DNA of 64,000 bases from Reticulitermes speratus (taxonomy: Eukaryota > Arthropoda > Insecta > Blattodea > Rhinotermitidae). Under the pieces are notes generated by a model. It made no database searches. It was not told where the DNA came from and worked only from the letters and a program-made list of their open reading frames with translations. The DNA is taken from positions 36,754,908 through 36,818,907 of the forward strand of contig JAJKFL010000003.1 in the NCBI GenBank assembly GCA_021186555.1, given 5' to 3'. Positions 41,401 through 55,700 of the stretch are shown here, piece after piece (the first letter of the stretch is position 1; every line of letters starts with the position of its first letter). The position numbers were made by a program, and so were the translations under genes.

Positions 41401-44400
41401 TAAAATAATCAAGCTTTTGTAGTCGTTACAGTTTAAAACGCTTTTAGCAATTTCTCGTACAAAGGAACTTATACATGTTCTTGGGATTGTCATGCAAAAT
41501 AATTTCGCGTATGTCTATTATAGGTAAAGGTAAAGTTCTCCCTAGAACGGGCCATGAAGGCCCAGAGGGGGAGTAGAGGTATAGCTCTACTCTTTCTTTA
41601 ACCCTGGCACTAGATGAGGGTGGGTGGTCAACTCCACGCCCCGGCCACTTTACTCCCGGGAAAGAGACCCGGTACCCCTTGTATAGAAGGCTGGGTGGGC
41701 CCCAGGGCCGCTCTGGACGGGTGCGGAAAATCTCTCCCCAACCGGGATTCTATTCCCGGACCGTCCAGCCAGTAGAGAGTCGCTATACCGACTACGATAA
41801 CCCGGCCCACTATGTCTATTATGGCAAAGCTAAAAACTGTGAACTAAAATTATGAGTATAAAAGTTATACCGATTTCATTTACGTCGGAGAGGAAAGGGG
41901 GTTGGGGAAAGAACAATGCTTAAAAAATGATAAGATCAAAATGGAAGACCGTATAAATGTAATGCTGCAAAGTGGCGGAAGGGAAGCCTTAGACAGTGGC
42001 AATAAACGCAGTTGACATCTAGAAGATTCCCTTTCTCTAACGATCCGACAAATCTTATTAGCCGTCCCTCTTCTGCTGCCGTCACTTCTTTCTGCGGACG
42101 GAAAACTAATATAATTCGTAGACTGCAAAAAATCTGTTTGACGCACAATCATTATTGGTCTTTGTTTCTGTCTTTTCGCCCTGCTCTCTTTACCATTGTT
42201 TCCCTCTTTACTTTGATCCTTTCTATTCCCAAAACATCTCACATGAATGAGCTTATGTCGCAAGGTATGTTACAACGATGACCCGTTCTCTCGTGGGAAG
42301 ACGTAAACAGCGCAGTACAAGCAATCACAACTACTTAACGCAGACCTAAGAGACGTAGTCTTCGTAAAAACAGGCTGCTGTTTTCGTCTGGAAAAACATG
42401 TCACATAACACGAGTAGTATAACCTTTTATACTGCATTACCTCAAACAGACAGGCAATGTATTTCTCATAATTTAATATCATGGTCTCATATTGCACATA
42501 ATATTTCAGTACCAACTTCATAACCAAAACCACAACTATTTCAAACGCCTATTTAGCGCAACTGTGAATATTATTAACACACAACAATTTATAAAAGTGA
42601 AGGACTTCAGACCAACAAAGGCCGATATATTTTAGAGGCCTTTTCGTAAGGATATTATATTTACACACAGTAATATTTAACATTGCCGATCCCAGTAGCC
42701 GTGCGGTCTAAGGCGTGGGTCTTCGGCCGCTCGCTTACTAGGATCGTGGGTTCGAATCCCACCGGAGGCATGGATGTCTGTCTCTTGTGAGTGCTGTGTG
42801 TTGTTAGGTAGAGGTCTCTGCGACGGGCTGGTCCCTCGTCCAGAGGAGTCCTATCGATTGTGGTGCGTCAAATGTGTGTGATCATGAAACCTCGACGAAA
42901 CGAGGAGGCCCAGGCCCATATAGGGCTGTCGAGCCATACAAAAAAAAATATTTAACATTATGATGTAGGTATTAAGACAACAGACGTAATCCTGCAACAG
43001 GCCGTTTTATTCACTTACATATAAGAAAATGCCATTTTTAAGCATTATATTTAATAATAATTTTCAGTTTTATTTCTGTGGCGCAATAGCCCAACTCGGG
43101 CTTAGGCCGCCTCATTGTTGAGGTTTCTAGATCACACATAATTAGACACACACGCTCAGTAGAACTCCTCTAAACGAGTGATCAGCTCGTCGCAGAGGCC
43201 GCGACCTACACAAGGCAAACAAACACATGAGATAAACATCCATGCCCTCAGCAGGATTCAAAACTGCGATCCCAGCAATCGAGCGGCTTCAGACTTACGC
43301 CTTATACCACACGGCCACCGGGATTGGTACGTTTCAATTTAATAACTAGATTACGACATAAGAACACCGAAATTAATATTTAAAGGATTGTCATTGTGCA
43401 TGTCATAATAAACCCAGGAGCTGTATAAACTCCGCAAATATGACTTTGAAATATTCAGAAAAATTCCCTCGGATTCAGTAACGGTTCTTCTCATTAACAG
43501 TATCAAACAATTAAGGCATCTCGCATTGGCTGAATACCTACAGTATGTATCATATTTCTCACGCGAGAGGTGACAAGCGGTCCGCACATTTAACAAACAG
43601 GCCAACGTGATGCTGGTGTAGTGTAACGGTTTGATTCATTCTAACTGCATATATGCATGAATCCATTCATGACTGTCTTTCAGATGCATCAAGATTCCCT
43701 ACAAAATGTTGAGATGACACGTACATTGAACCTTTTCCACCGATTTATTTTCATATAAAACACAAAAGGTATCAGCACCTAACTAGTTCAGCTTCAGAAA
43801 TCCGGTAAAAATAAAACTATGAAACCTACACGATTCAGTTCACGTGACGGACACAATCTCTATACCCGGACAAAAGCAGCAGTTGCAGTCAGGTTACATA
43901 AATTGAGAAGTCCAACATCACGGCGGGAGATAAGAAGAGAAACCAACTTCTAAATTATTTTGTACAATCTGGCCTCTTCTTATCGCCAGATGTTAATAAT
44001 CGACATTTGCGCTTTATGTGCCATGACTAAAACTACTGTTTTTGTCCGGGGGCAGAGATCAGCTCAATCAAACAGACCCAACAGAGCAGTTTCATAAACC
44101 TCCAGACTTATCAAAATGTTGCTGTAAGTCTTACGACCATTCCCACATCTACGCTTGAAGGCGGTTGGGCTGACAAGTGACAGCTACCAATTTACTTGAA
44201 AGTCGACGCGAAGTATACTTACCAGAGTTGAAGCGGTGGAGAAGTTAAGAAAATGCGAGATCTCAGAGGATAATGTTGAAATTAATGAAAGAGTAGAATA
44301 GAGACTTGTGTGAATAAAACTAATTTGTGGCAGATAATTACATGGCATTACAGGCACAATTCCCGAAAACAATGCCCACTTTCTGACTACTTCTAATTTT

Positions 44401-45664
44401 TGACAGAAGCAATAGCTAACACCGAACACAAGAATGTTAAGAATGTTCGGAAGCGGCACTTGGAAATTGAAATAATCCTGATAAACAGGCAATACAAATT
44501 TTTTACTTGCTGCATAAATCATTATATCTACTAGGTAAATTCTTTTCATTTTCTAATGCAAGACATCCCCGTTGGCGTATTGATATAATTACATATTTTA
44601 TTCCATCTCTACAATCTGACCCAACAAGTCGTTTGACACACGTTTTATTGGCAACTAGTTTCGGCTCATAAAATAGCCATCATCAGGCCGTAACAGAAAC
44701 TGTAAGTTGGAAACCCTAAGTGTCGCACAGTTATTTTTGAGTACTTAAGTACAGTACTTTTTAATTATTTCTTAAAAAATCTTTTATAACAACATTGGCA
44801 TCATTTTAACGTTTACCTTAATTCTAACACTTTATTTAGGCTGTATAATTCAATTTTTTTAAATTGTTATGTACATTTGCAATGTATTCATTAATGCAAA
44901 GGGGAGATCTCCTACCTGCGACAATCAGGGCTTCCAACTTAAAATTCTTGTTATGGCCTGATGATGGCTCTTTTATGAGCCGAAACTAGTTGCCAATAAA
45001 AAGTGTGTTAAATAACTTGTTGAGTAGATTGTAGAGATTGAATAAAATAAATTATTTTTATATTTTTTTTATTTTTCCAAAAACAAACCCTATTTTACTT
45101 GTGTATATTAGGGTTAAAGTTTAACCAAGTACATATAATAACAATATTGTTACTTACAATTTTCTATTGATATTATTTTTATATTAACGTGGAGATATGT
45201 AACACGTCACAACACGACAAAAAGAACATGTTTTCTTTTTAGTATTAAAAAATCAACTACTTGCACATAAAAAGCATGTAAAATACATACATATAATATT
45301 CTCTCCTACATGTTTCGGAGATCAACCGCCATCGTCAGGTAGTAACACCTGAAACTTATATTGTAAAACCTAATTAAGCCATAGCTTATGTAAGTATACA
45401 GATTAAAATGTTATAACATAGTTATAACTTACTGTAAAGTAAAATATATATATATAATTTTATTTCATTTTATTTTACAATAAGCAAATACTATGTTATA
45501 TCATTTAACTTACATACCTACATAAACAATAGCTTCATTGGGTTTTAAACCATATAAGTTTTAGGTTTTACTCCCTGATGATGGCGATCGACGGCCGAAA
45601 CATGTAGCAGAGAATATCATATGTATGTATCTTGCATGCTTGGTATGTGCGAGTACTTGGTTTC

Positions 45665-45695
<31 letters not shown>

Positions 45696-46746
45696 GGATA
45701 ATATGTTGCAACGGAATAAACAGTATCAAAATACATGTTCTCTTCACTTAGACTTCATTAACACTTCACAAATATTATGAAATATTATATTCTACAAAAC
45801 AGTTCATCATAACTGCATCCGACGATGGAGAATATCTGAAGTTAACTGCATATATCTGTCTTACATGGACGACAGTTTCTCTGAGTGGAGAAAGCAAACA
45901 CACCTTCCCTTCGCCAATTGATCTCCCACGTTAAATGCCACGTTAAACGTTAAAGTCTTTATAAAACACATGGGCCTCAGGGTAAGTAAATACATAAGGC
46001 ACGTCAGAATATAAACCACATGCGAGTTTTGCTGCACATGAAACTAGAAGGTGGATGAAATTTTTACTTGTTCATGCTTACGTCTGTAGGCATATCTGCA
46101 AAATCTGGTCCAGTTCGATTGGTTTTGGTAGGAAGATACATATGTAAGGTCTGATAAAGCTTGTTAACAACGTACACACACGAAACAAAAGAATGAATGA
46201 AAAGTAAATACTACTAGTCCTTAATTTATTTTTATTAGTCCTTAAGTTGGCCGGGATAGCTCAGTCGGTATAGCTATATCACTACGGGCTGGACGGTTCG
46301 GGGTTCGAACCTCGGTGGGGGCAAGATTTTTCGCACCCATCTAGACCGGCGCTGGGTCTCCCCCCACGTCTGTCTCAGGGGTAAAGCGGCCGCGGCGTGA
46401 CGTCGACCACCCACCCCAATCTAGCGCCGAAGTTAAAGAAAGAGTAGAGCTATACATCTTCTCTCCCCCCCCCCCCCCGTGCATTCATGGCATGTTACAG
46501 CGTGAACGTTTTATTAGTCCTTACAGAATTATTAGGAAAAGTGCCCAAAAAGTGAATTCATACTCACATGTGTGGCGGCAGTTGATGTGGTCCCCTACAA
46601 CAGTAAGCCTTCACCAGTTCTCCGGAGTAGAGAGCCAACTTTTTGTAAGGGTTCACTGACACCAGCACGTTGCCAATGTAAGTCTGCAACGAAAACATGA
46701 TACAGTTTAATTGGTAGACCTGCTTCTTTCTGAATACGTTGCTGAA

Positions 46747-46794
<48 letters not shown>

Positions 46795-49700
46795 AACTAT
46801 TAAATCCATTACGTTCATTCGCTTTCAACAAGGTAACCTACTTATATTCGGCAAAAAATTTAATTCAATAGTCTCTTCAATTTCCATACAACATCGCCAG
46901 CATTTAAGATCTGAAATCGACAAGAAAACAAAAAACAAACCGAAGCTTACATTCAACAATACACAACAATGCAACTAACCAATTTCGACATAAGCTTCGA
47001 TCCTCATTTCACTCAGCCGCTTATTCGGGAATTGTACATGCAATATCTGCCGCACGACGTTACCGAAACGCGAGGATGCGCCATCTGGTTAGAACATTAT
47101 GTTAGCAAGTCCCCTCAGGCCGTAGTAAAGAGTGATACCTAGCAAGCCATAAACACATTACTGGTTACTGCTACGGACCAGTTCCATGCTTATGAATGCG
47201 CATTGCGTTCACCATCAAATTATCTTTCCTGTTCTTTTGGTGGATTGGATCACACAATTCGACAATTATGCGTATTCGCAATCCTTCCCATACGGAATAT
47301 TGCTGAGACAGACATCCCTGCCCCCCGGTGGGATTCGAACCCACAATCCCAGCAAGCAAGCGGCCGCAGAACCACGCCTTAGACCGCACGGCCGCTGGGA
47401 TCGGCCATAGGCCTATTAGCAGCTTCAACTAAAGCAGTGATTAACCAGCATGACGTTGCTCTTGACTGCACTGCGCCAGAGTTTCTCAAATTGCGGACTC
47501 GAGATTGTAGCCCGTTCGCAAACCTTTTGGAATGGTCTGCGATGTATTATACAAAACAGCCTCACATTTCCATAAAATTTTTAACACTGAAAAGCGTTCA
47601 ATTTTCATTAAAACGTAGACCTAAGCAGTAAAAGGAGGAAACGTGTGGCAAGAATAAAGAAGACTGTCTTCCACTAGTGGCTCTCCAGTAACATCGGAGC
47701 GGACGCGGGGATGTGGGGGACCCAACAAAAATGGAAAGACTATGAGAATCTTCAAGATCAAGACAAACATGTCTCATTGGACCTAAACACTAACTGTTCA
47801 TAATAATTATGATCATTGTTTACACGTTTTATGTTTATGACGCATTAAAATTAATTTTATTCAAAGAAGTCCTACTGGGTACGGGAATGCGGCGATTTTT
47901 TAACATACGGTCACCTGTTAAGCGCTATTTTTCATAAAAACATACTGGTCCATAATATCACTGTCTGACGACACAGATTTAGGCTAGAGAGAGCGATAAA
48001 GTAATAATCGGGAAAGGATTTCGTCTTGTTTACAACTGGGTGAAAAGACTGGAGTCGCGTCTCACGGTTTGGGAACCAACCTAGGCGATGTTCTTCCACC
48101 ATTTGGCACGCAGTAGAAGGGAGATTCTGATGGGGAGGGGGGAAAAGAGGGATTGGCCTGCCGGGTTTGGAATTTAGGGCATACCGGTGTCACTTGGCAC
48201 TTAGTGCTGTGTATGGGCCCGAAGGGTTTCTTCCTGCCCCTCTGTCTATCTGTCTGTCTCCTTTCTTAATCCTTTTCGATCCAATAACTCTCACTCGCTC
48301 CGAAATAACAAATGATATTTGATGTAATGGCTCTATTCGAAACCGGTCTATCCCGCAGTTTCTGCTCCTTCTTCTTTATCTTCTTCTTCTATAAATGAAG
48401 CCCTTTAGCCTGTTCCAACACGTAATTAATGCCTGGGACTATGAATCTGCAAGACATTTTGTATGGTCCTCGAACGGGGTTTTGGCCCATCGCAAGGCCT
48501 CTACGCTGACATAGGACAGGCCCCGACAGGGATTCTAACCCATAATCCCAACAGTTAGAAACGTCTATGACAGTACGCGCCTTATATTAAGCAGCCACTG
48601 TGATCGGAATCCGTCAGCTTAATTACTTCAGACTTCGTTCCTAAATCCTGGAAACGAAGACAGGGAGCAGGCCTATTCATGACGTCAAATTACAGGCCAA
48701 ATTACAGGTCCACATGTCTATCAAATCGGCATCACTTGTACAGTCATAACTTTACATATTTTCTGAGGTTCTCACGGCGATCAGAATCAACATTATGGTG
48801 TCTGGGATGTGAGACCGTGTAACTTGGTGGATGGGAATCAACACTTCGGAAACACCTACTGACCTACTACCTTCACCTTCAGCGTACAAGAGGTTGGTCG
48901 TCGGACCTATGGCCGACGTAAGTGCGATATGGCTATGCACACACTAGTTACGACTGCAGGATATCTCAAAATGCTCTAGGTTATTCCGGCCCACATCCCG
49001 CTCATGCCGCCGAGTATGTAGCAAAAAAGGATAGGAAGTCCCCTCGTGATAGATAAAATTAACGGCGATATTTAGCAATTGGACTGCAGTGTTATCAGTT
49101 TCTTTACATTATGGATCTTCAGCTAGTGGTCGAACTTCATCTCATATAAAGGTTTATTTTAATTTACACTAATCATATGAACCCGCCGTAGTAATGGTCA
49201 CGATTAAATCGCTAAACAGATGGAACAGGACTGCGAGGAACTGGGAAGATAGGAAACACAGTAAGGACTGCAACAATTAATGCAGTAGTCTACAGGCCAT
49301 AGGATTTTTAGTTTCAGAGCACGGTATATGTAAGTATCACACACGTTGGGGGTTGCATCGGAAATGCTCGTAACTCCTGACGTTTCAGAGGGACCTAGTT
49401 CATTCACCTTTTACCCTACAAATGGAGCCAGACCATTATAAAGAACACTCAAAATGTCTTCCAAAATCACACGGTGTCACAATACAGACGACAGCTGATC
49501 TGTAATATTTTATGATTCTTCCATTCCCAAATGTTGTTTGTTCCACTTATGGATTTTACGATGATAAAGTACTCCAAATATAACATATATCAGAAGTGGT
49601 GGAGCCCTTGAATTCAAGGGAGGAGAAACTGAGTACAGTCTGGTTTTTAAAATTTCTAGTTCGGCATTTTGAAGACACTTCCAATTTTCCTTTAAAACGA

Positions 49701-52700
49701 AATACCCGACAATTTTAAGTAGACTAAATGGCCAGTGAACACTTAATTACATACTATTACAAATTACACCGGTACACACCAATTGTAATGCACTGATTAA
49801 AAAATGTGCATACTAATGCCCTGGACAGGACACACGCTTATTTCACTGAGCGCTGAGATATGTTACTAACACGAATTCGATAGGTGCTATTTTAGAGTAA
49901 CTGAGAACATTTCAGAAAACACCACTTTGTAGAATTTCAAGGATTCCACATATTAGGCGAAAGATAAAACAATGTAAGTAGCAGCGGCTGTTAACTTAGA
50001 AGGAGAGTACGACAAAGTAAAGGCGGTAAACGTTTGGAAGACAGTGAAAACCGCCACACTTTTTGTGGTATAAATATCGAAATACCAAACTGACCTATCT
50101 GTATTTCGCCAGATTCTGGCAAGCACCCTCATGCAAGCATGCACATTCTGCTTGTATTCTGTGTGCTTTTATGTAACTTCATTCATGGTAAAGGAAAGGT
50201 CCTACAGGCTGATGTGCCGATATTCGAACAACAGTTTTATCCCATATTGTATATTATGAGCATTTTACTCTTGCGCATGAATCGTTAATTTTCCAGGCAG
50301 GCATGTTCTTTATCCAACATTTTAGCGGGGGCTCCCTATCGCCCTTGAACTTAGGCCCAGCCGCATAAACAAGAGCTTAATCACAAACACATGTTGTCGT
50401 AATGTGTTATCTGTTATTTTCATACTTCAATATTATGCACGTTCATTCACCGCATATGTATAATTATATCATCTTATGAAAAGTACGTACTTACTGTTAC
50501 AAAGTAATGACACTGTACACAACACTACATCGAGATATAAATTACTTTTCATGTTGAGGTCTTCGCTCTTCTGGGATGTTGCACAGCATAGGTTGGTATT
50601 TGGTTACCGACGTTTCGGGACAACATAGCAATCCCATCATTTAGGTTAAAGCAGTCTTCTTGGACTGCTCGACCATAGAAGACTGTATCAATATGTTGTC
50701 CCGAAACGTTGGTAACCAGCTTCCAATCTACGTCGCGCAACAGCCAAGAGGCGCGAAGACCTCAAACATACCGCGGCGGGAGCCTGAAATCTCGCATACT
50801 TTTCTTGTATTTCGACAAAAGTAATAGACGGAACGGTAATATTAAGATAGATCTTCAGGAAATAGGGCGTGAGTGTGTAGATTAGATTTCTCTGGCTCAG
50901 GATAAGATTCAGTGGCGAGCCCTTATGAATAGGGTTAGGAAACTTCCCGTTCCACAAAAGGCAGGGAACTTTTCTATTGTGTAAGCAACTATAAACTTTT
51001 CAACAAACTCTAGACACCCCAGCGTCAGTTATTATTTAAACGTACAGAATACCAAAACATTTCCCAAACAAAGATTTAATTATATTAATTATTCCATCCG
51101 CATTTCGTATTATGTATTTCATATTTGTATTACGAATCGCTTTGAAAGAAAATTATAACTTTGGTTTCATGTTCATGTGCACTAGGGTTCACAGGCTACA
51201 GGACTACTCGTACATGCAAAAATTATTGGTTCGATCAACGGCTTTTCGTGTACTTAAATAAATATGATGACGTCACATTCATCAAGTTACCCTGTTCTAT
51301 TTTCTCAGCACGTTAATTTAAAAAGTGGGTTTCCCCTATACACTTTCAATTGCTATGAAACGGAGCTAGTCAACATACAATTACGACACAAGAATGACTT
51401 ATTATCAGCAGCACGTAAAAAAGCAGACGTTTCGACGTGGGAAGACGTCGTAAGAGTTTGAAATGTGTGATATAAAGTGCCTTGTCAGGAATGAATGATG
51501 TCATCATGACGCTTTACCAACCTCCAGTATTACAGCCGCAGAACAAACTTACTCCATTGATCAGATGCTATCTTCAGAAGCTAACAGACCCTGACACAGT
51601 CAAAAAATTCCCTGCGTTTTATGGAACCCGAAGGTTCGTTACCGTGTTCATAACAGCCCACCACCCATCCCTATCGAAATCCGGATAAACCCAGTCAAGG
51701 ACCTACCACCTTAATTCTTTAAGAGCCATTTTAATATCATCCTTCCATCTATGCCTAAGTCTTCCAAGGAACCTCTTTCCTTCAGGGTCTCCAGCCATAC
51801 GCGCACCCAGAATTTGTCTTGGGGGGGAGGGGCTGACCCTGAGGCTATATATATGTTTGATTTTAAAAACTATGTTATGAAAATCATGTCAAAATCTCCG
51901 AGCCGACATCTAGTTACGTTACATGGAAAATCAAAACTAACTGAAAAAAAAATCTACATTAAAGTTCTTATTATATTTTTCAGTATTCTAATGTACTAGT
52001 CATCAGCCGATTTCAGTGGCTGATTTAGGCTGAAGCATAAATCACGTAAAACCTTTGATATCATCGTGTCTACAAAATCTGTGTTTTTAGATTTCGCTTT
52101 GGGGGCTGCCGACCTGCAACACGGAACCCCCTCCTTGGCTGCGCCAATGTCACAACTAAAACCCTGTATGTATGTATTTTGTCTCCCATGTGTAGCATAT
52201 GCTCTGCTTAGCTCATCCGCATTGACCTGATCACTCTAACGTTATTTAGAGACAAGTAAATATCAAGATTATTTTTAAAACCTTTAGGTTTAGATCACTG
52301 TCTGAAGGGCTAATTTCGCAATACCTCAAAGACAGGAGACAGAAGGGGTCGTATCGAAATATGGAGAAGCCGAAACGTCTAATCTGACCCCCGCGTAACA
52401 AAACGCAGCAAGGTCGTTGGCTATATCACAGATATCTGGCTACATGAGAGGGGTTCAGCCTAGTCTCTCTCTCTCACTGCTCTTGTGGGTCTGCAAGATG
52501 TACGACTGTCCATTTCCCGTTTTATTCCACGCTCACACACACTAAGACGTAAAAAATTTCAGAAATGAAAGACAGAGAAGAAGAAATAAGAAGGAACCGT
52601 GAAGAAGCACCACAAGACAGTCAATTTGATAAAGAACACAGATACTTCAGAATGCAAGGAAGGAGGAGTAAATGGATACATCCGAGGAGAATTTATCTCC

Positions 52701-55700
52701 CGTACAGGATGTACTTAGAGGTATAACTCACAGATCAGAATGGCTCTGTATATTTGTAAAGAGAATGATAGAAGAATTTGAAATATTTTCGTAACGTACG
52801 AATATTTTACACGCAGAAGTAGATACGGTACCTGACTAAAACATTTCAGTATTCTAGTTCATGAGGTGTAAATACATTAACGCATCACACACAGTACGGG
52901 AAAGAAGGACGGCTACAGTACACTTAAGACTCCTTCTGACTGTAATGCTCAGTACGAGGAATTATACTGTAAAATTTCAGAAGTATATGCAAATATTTTA
53001 ACATCCTAGTCTTCGCTTTGTTACATCCCCATTATAATGCCTTTGTTGTTGCTGAATCTTTAAAGCGTTCACTCGCCTGCTTTCCAAAACAGCAAAGTTC
53101 AATACACATAGCAATTTTGCCGGTTCTTTTGTGTGTTGAAACATGGTTAGTTACTTTGCGGAAGGAAATAAATCAGAAGTGTTTGGGAAAGAAGTAGCCA
53201 CGAAAATGTCTGGATATAACACGGATGACGTTCGTGGATAATTTGGGATATAACACGACTATGTACTTCAGATTTATACAGGTCATTTTTCTTACGATAG
53301 TGCATTCTAGGAGGTTAAAATAAGCTGGAGGGACAAATACGAAAAACAAATATAATTTTCGCGTGGAAACCTCTTGGAAAATTAAGAATGTGGTCTTCTG
53401 TCTTATGTGTCACATAGTTTGATAAGTGGGTACAATTATAATATTCACTGTTGTGTAAACCTCAGATCTCTCTTGAGAGAAATACTTCGAACACAGAAAA
53501 GGAGATGGATGGATAACTTTAAAATGTACCTTAGGCTAAGACACATATTAAAGCCATCCTTCCACCCACATGCCATCCTTTCGAACAATATCACTAAGAC
53601 AGAGAAATGGGTTGGGAAAATGGGACGAGGATCAGAATTGTGTCAAATGGCGGATTTTAGTATTAGTGGGTTCTCCTTTTACAAAAGATGTCATCAGAAA
53701 AAAATATCTTCCATTATGACAAACAGACGTCATGAAGAAAAGAACAGATGTCAAGAAAAACAACACCTGTGCGACGCAATTAAAAAGGAATTACCGATTC
53801 AGGAAATGTTACTGTGGAAAGTAAGAACGTGTATGTAGAGTACGGACACGAATTGTTCCTTTCTGTTATTCATTTATTCTGTTGTCTCTCTTACGACAGG
53901 TCCATAGCCTCTTCCAAAGCGAGTTCTCCACAGAGTGTGATCTAGTGCTTCCTCTTTCAATTTCCAGTATCCTCTCTTTTCTTTAAGGTCACCCAGTAGC
54001 TGCTTACGTCTTCTTCTTCTTCCTCGTCTTTCCGTCACTTCTATCCTTCCCTCTATCTTTCCTTCAATAACGTGTATTAGAAGGCAGTTCCTACGTAAGA
54101 TGTGACCAATCCAGTTAGCCTTTCTTCTTTTCATTGTTTGTAGGATTTCCTCTCCGCCTTGACTGTTTGTAGTACTTCTTCATTTCCCACACGATCGGTC
54201 CAACTGATCTTCTCCATCCCTCTCCAGCACCACATTTCAAAACTTTCTAGGTATTTCTCATTTACTTTCCGAAGTGTCAAAATTTCAGCACCATACAAAG
54301 CTATGCTCCAAATTTAAGTCCAATTTGCTGGTGAAAAGAGCCTTCTTCCGGTTGAAACCTGCTTTTGTCATGGTAATCCTGAATTTAATTTCACGTGTAC
54401 ATCTTGCATCATTTGTTACCATGCAACCCAAATCTTTCCGTTATATTATTAAAATAAAAACTGAAATAAGATAAAAGTATGGGAATTTTTGTTTCGTTTT
54501 ATTAAAATTCGAAAGCCAATGGGGTCAAAGAGAATGCGGAGCGCCGGTGGTAAAGATATACAAGCAAAATAACAGTTCACAGACCATCCAGGATTATTTT
54601 TTGGCCATTCATCTTGTTTTCGTACAACATATCAGATAATACGCAGAAATCGTACAGGATGGGGCGAAAATACCTGATGGTTGTTTAAACAAAGAATGAA
54701 ATGAAAAGAAAGGTTCACTTAATTAATAAATGCACATACACACTCACACCTCAATAGATAATTAACTGTAGTCAACAACTTTTGAAAACATTTTTTTAGG
54801 TGACCTCTATCACCAGTCCTGCACTCCTGCGTTAGGCCTGGCAGAGAGACCATTAAATATTGCAACAAGTTGTTATGGACTGCTTCATTACACTGCCGAA
54901 TTCGCTGATTTAAGTCAATAATGCTGAGAGGATGTGTTCCATACACTTTGGCCTTGAGGTAGCCCTAAAGGAAAAAATCCTTTGCTGAACGTCGGGTGAG
55001 CAAGGAGGCCAGTTAATGTCTGCGTAGCGAGAAATGAGTCGTGGAAACATAACTGTTTCACTCCGTTGTGTCAGTATTCCTGCAAAAGGCTCACTGGAGT
55101 TTAATCAACATGGGACTTTGGTCGGTTCAAGCGCAACTTGTGGCTGAGCAAGTGTTTAGTAAAACACATTCGGTTACAGCAATGCGGCATGATTTCCAAC
55201 AGCAGCTCCGAGGACGACTTGCCCCTACTGGCAATACTTTGTTACTGGACGTATTACAACCTGGTGAAGAAGGATTGGTGAAGGATTCGAAAATGTGAAT
55301 GAGATAAGGAACGCCTAGTTGCGAAGTCCGCGTTGGTCGACTCGCCGCTGAGCTGTGGCCCTTGGCGTAAACGTAAGGAATGTTAAATACCAAAGAATGA
55401 TAGAGTCTACACAACTATTTTATTATACAACAACATTTGTTTTCACATACAACGCCAGACATTTCGACCCACAAGGTCGTCATCAGGCGCAAATGTATTA
55501 AAGGACGGTGGTTAACATGTACAATTTTAAATGTTAGTCACTGTCCTTTTATATATTTGCACCTGGTGATGACCCTTATTGGTCGAAATATGAAGCGTTT
55601 TATATAAAAGCAAATATTGCTTTTATAACAAAAACAGTTGTGTAGACTGCATTATTCTTTGGTATTCAATTTACGAAACACAAGATGTCCTCTGTTAAGA

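Larger units (their letters stand above)
44585..45056. repeat. Inverted-repeat unit (130-140-bp arms, 200-bp spacer) with paired hammerhead-like motifs
   Basis: Left tattttattccatctctaca, aatctgacccaacaagtcgt and tattggcaactagtttcggc; right is the complement (gccgaaactagttgccaata, acttgttgagtagattgtag, agattgaataaaataaatta). Inner ends agttggaaaccct and gggcttccaactt also match. Confidence 0.88.
45246..45665. repeat. 420-bp palindrome with paired hammerhead-like motifs
   Basis: Left outer arm aaaaatcaactacttgcaca and gtaaaatacatacatataat; right outer arm atatgtatgtatcttgcatg and gcgagtacttggtttctta. Inner parts pair through ctaattaagccatagcttat / acaatagcttcattgggttt to an AT-rich centre near 45457. 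It is followed directly by an AAT microsatellite (45665-45695). Confidence 0.86.
32095..46567 (-). other. Intron 2, 14.5 kb
   Basis: Repeat-dense: SINEs A6-A8 and B1-B3, foldback II copy 4, hAT MITE, MITE-like repeat D1, palindromes at 39217-39494, 40174-40237, 44585-45056 and 45246-45665. Stretches with nothing recognised: 33690-34260, 35850-36780, 37550-39200, 40240-41500, 41820-42680, 43340-44580 and 45700-46240. Confidence 0.65.
55375..55675. repeat. 300-bp foldback with paired eroded hammerhead-like motifs, nested in a transposon
   Basis: Left gttaaataccaaagaatgat and gagtctacacaactatttta; right aacagttgtgtagactgcat and tattctttggtattcaattt. The DNA transposon coding pieces resume on both sides, so the foldback inserted into it and is younger. 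Confidence 0.8.

Noticed and set aside
41880-42263. 127-codon minus-strand open frame
   Set aside because: Low-complexity basic peptide with no family resemblance or conserved splice structure.
42687-42780. Candidate tRNA gene
   Set aside because: A and B boxes are present, but the acceptor stem does not close and the sequence continues into a SINE body with copies elsewhere.
46248-46325. Candidate tRNA gene (gggatagctcagtcggta)
   Set aside because: Head of SINE family A; same body follows at 27.5 and 41.5 kb.
53407-53838. 143-codon plus-strand open frame
   Set aside because: No recognisable motif, no splice or repeat support, and composition like surrounding intron. It cannot be distinguished from chance.
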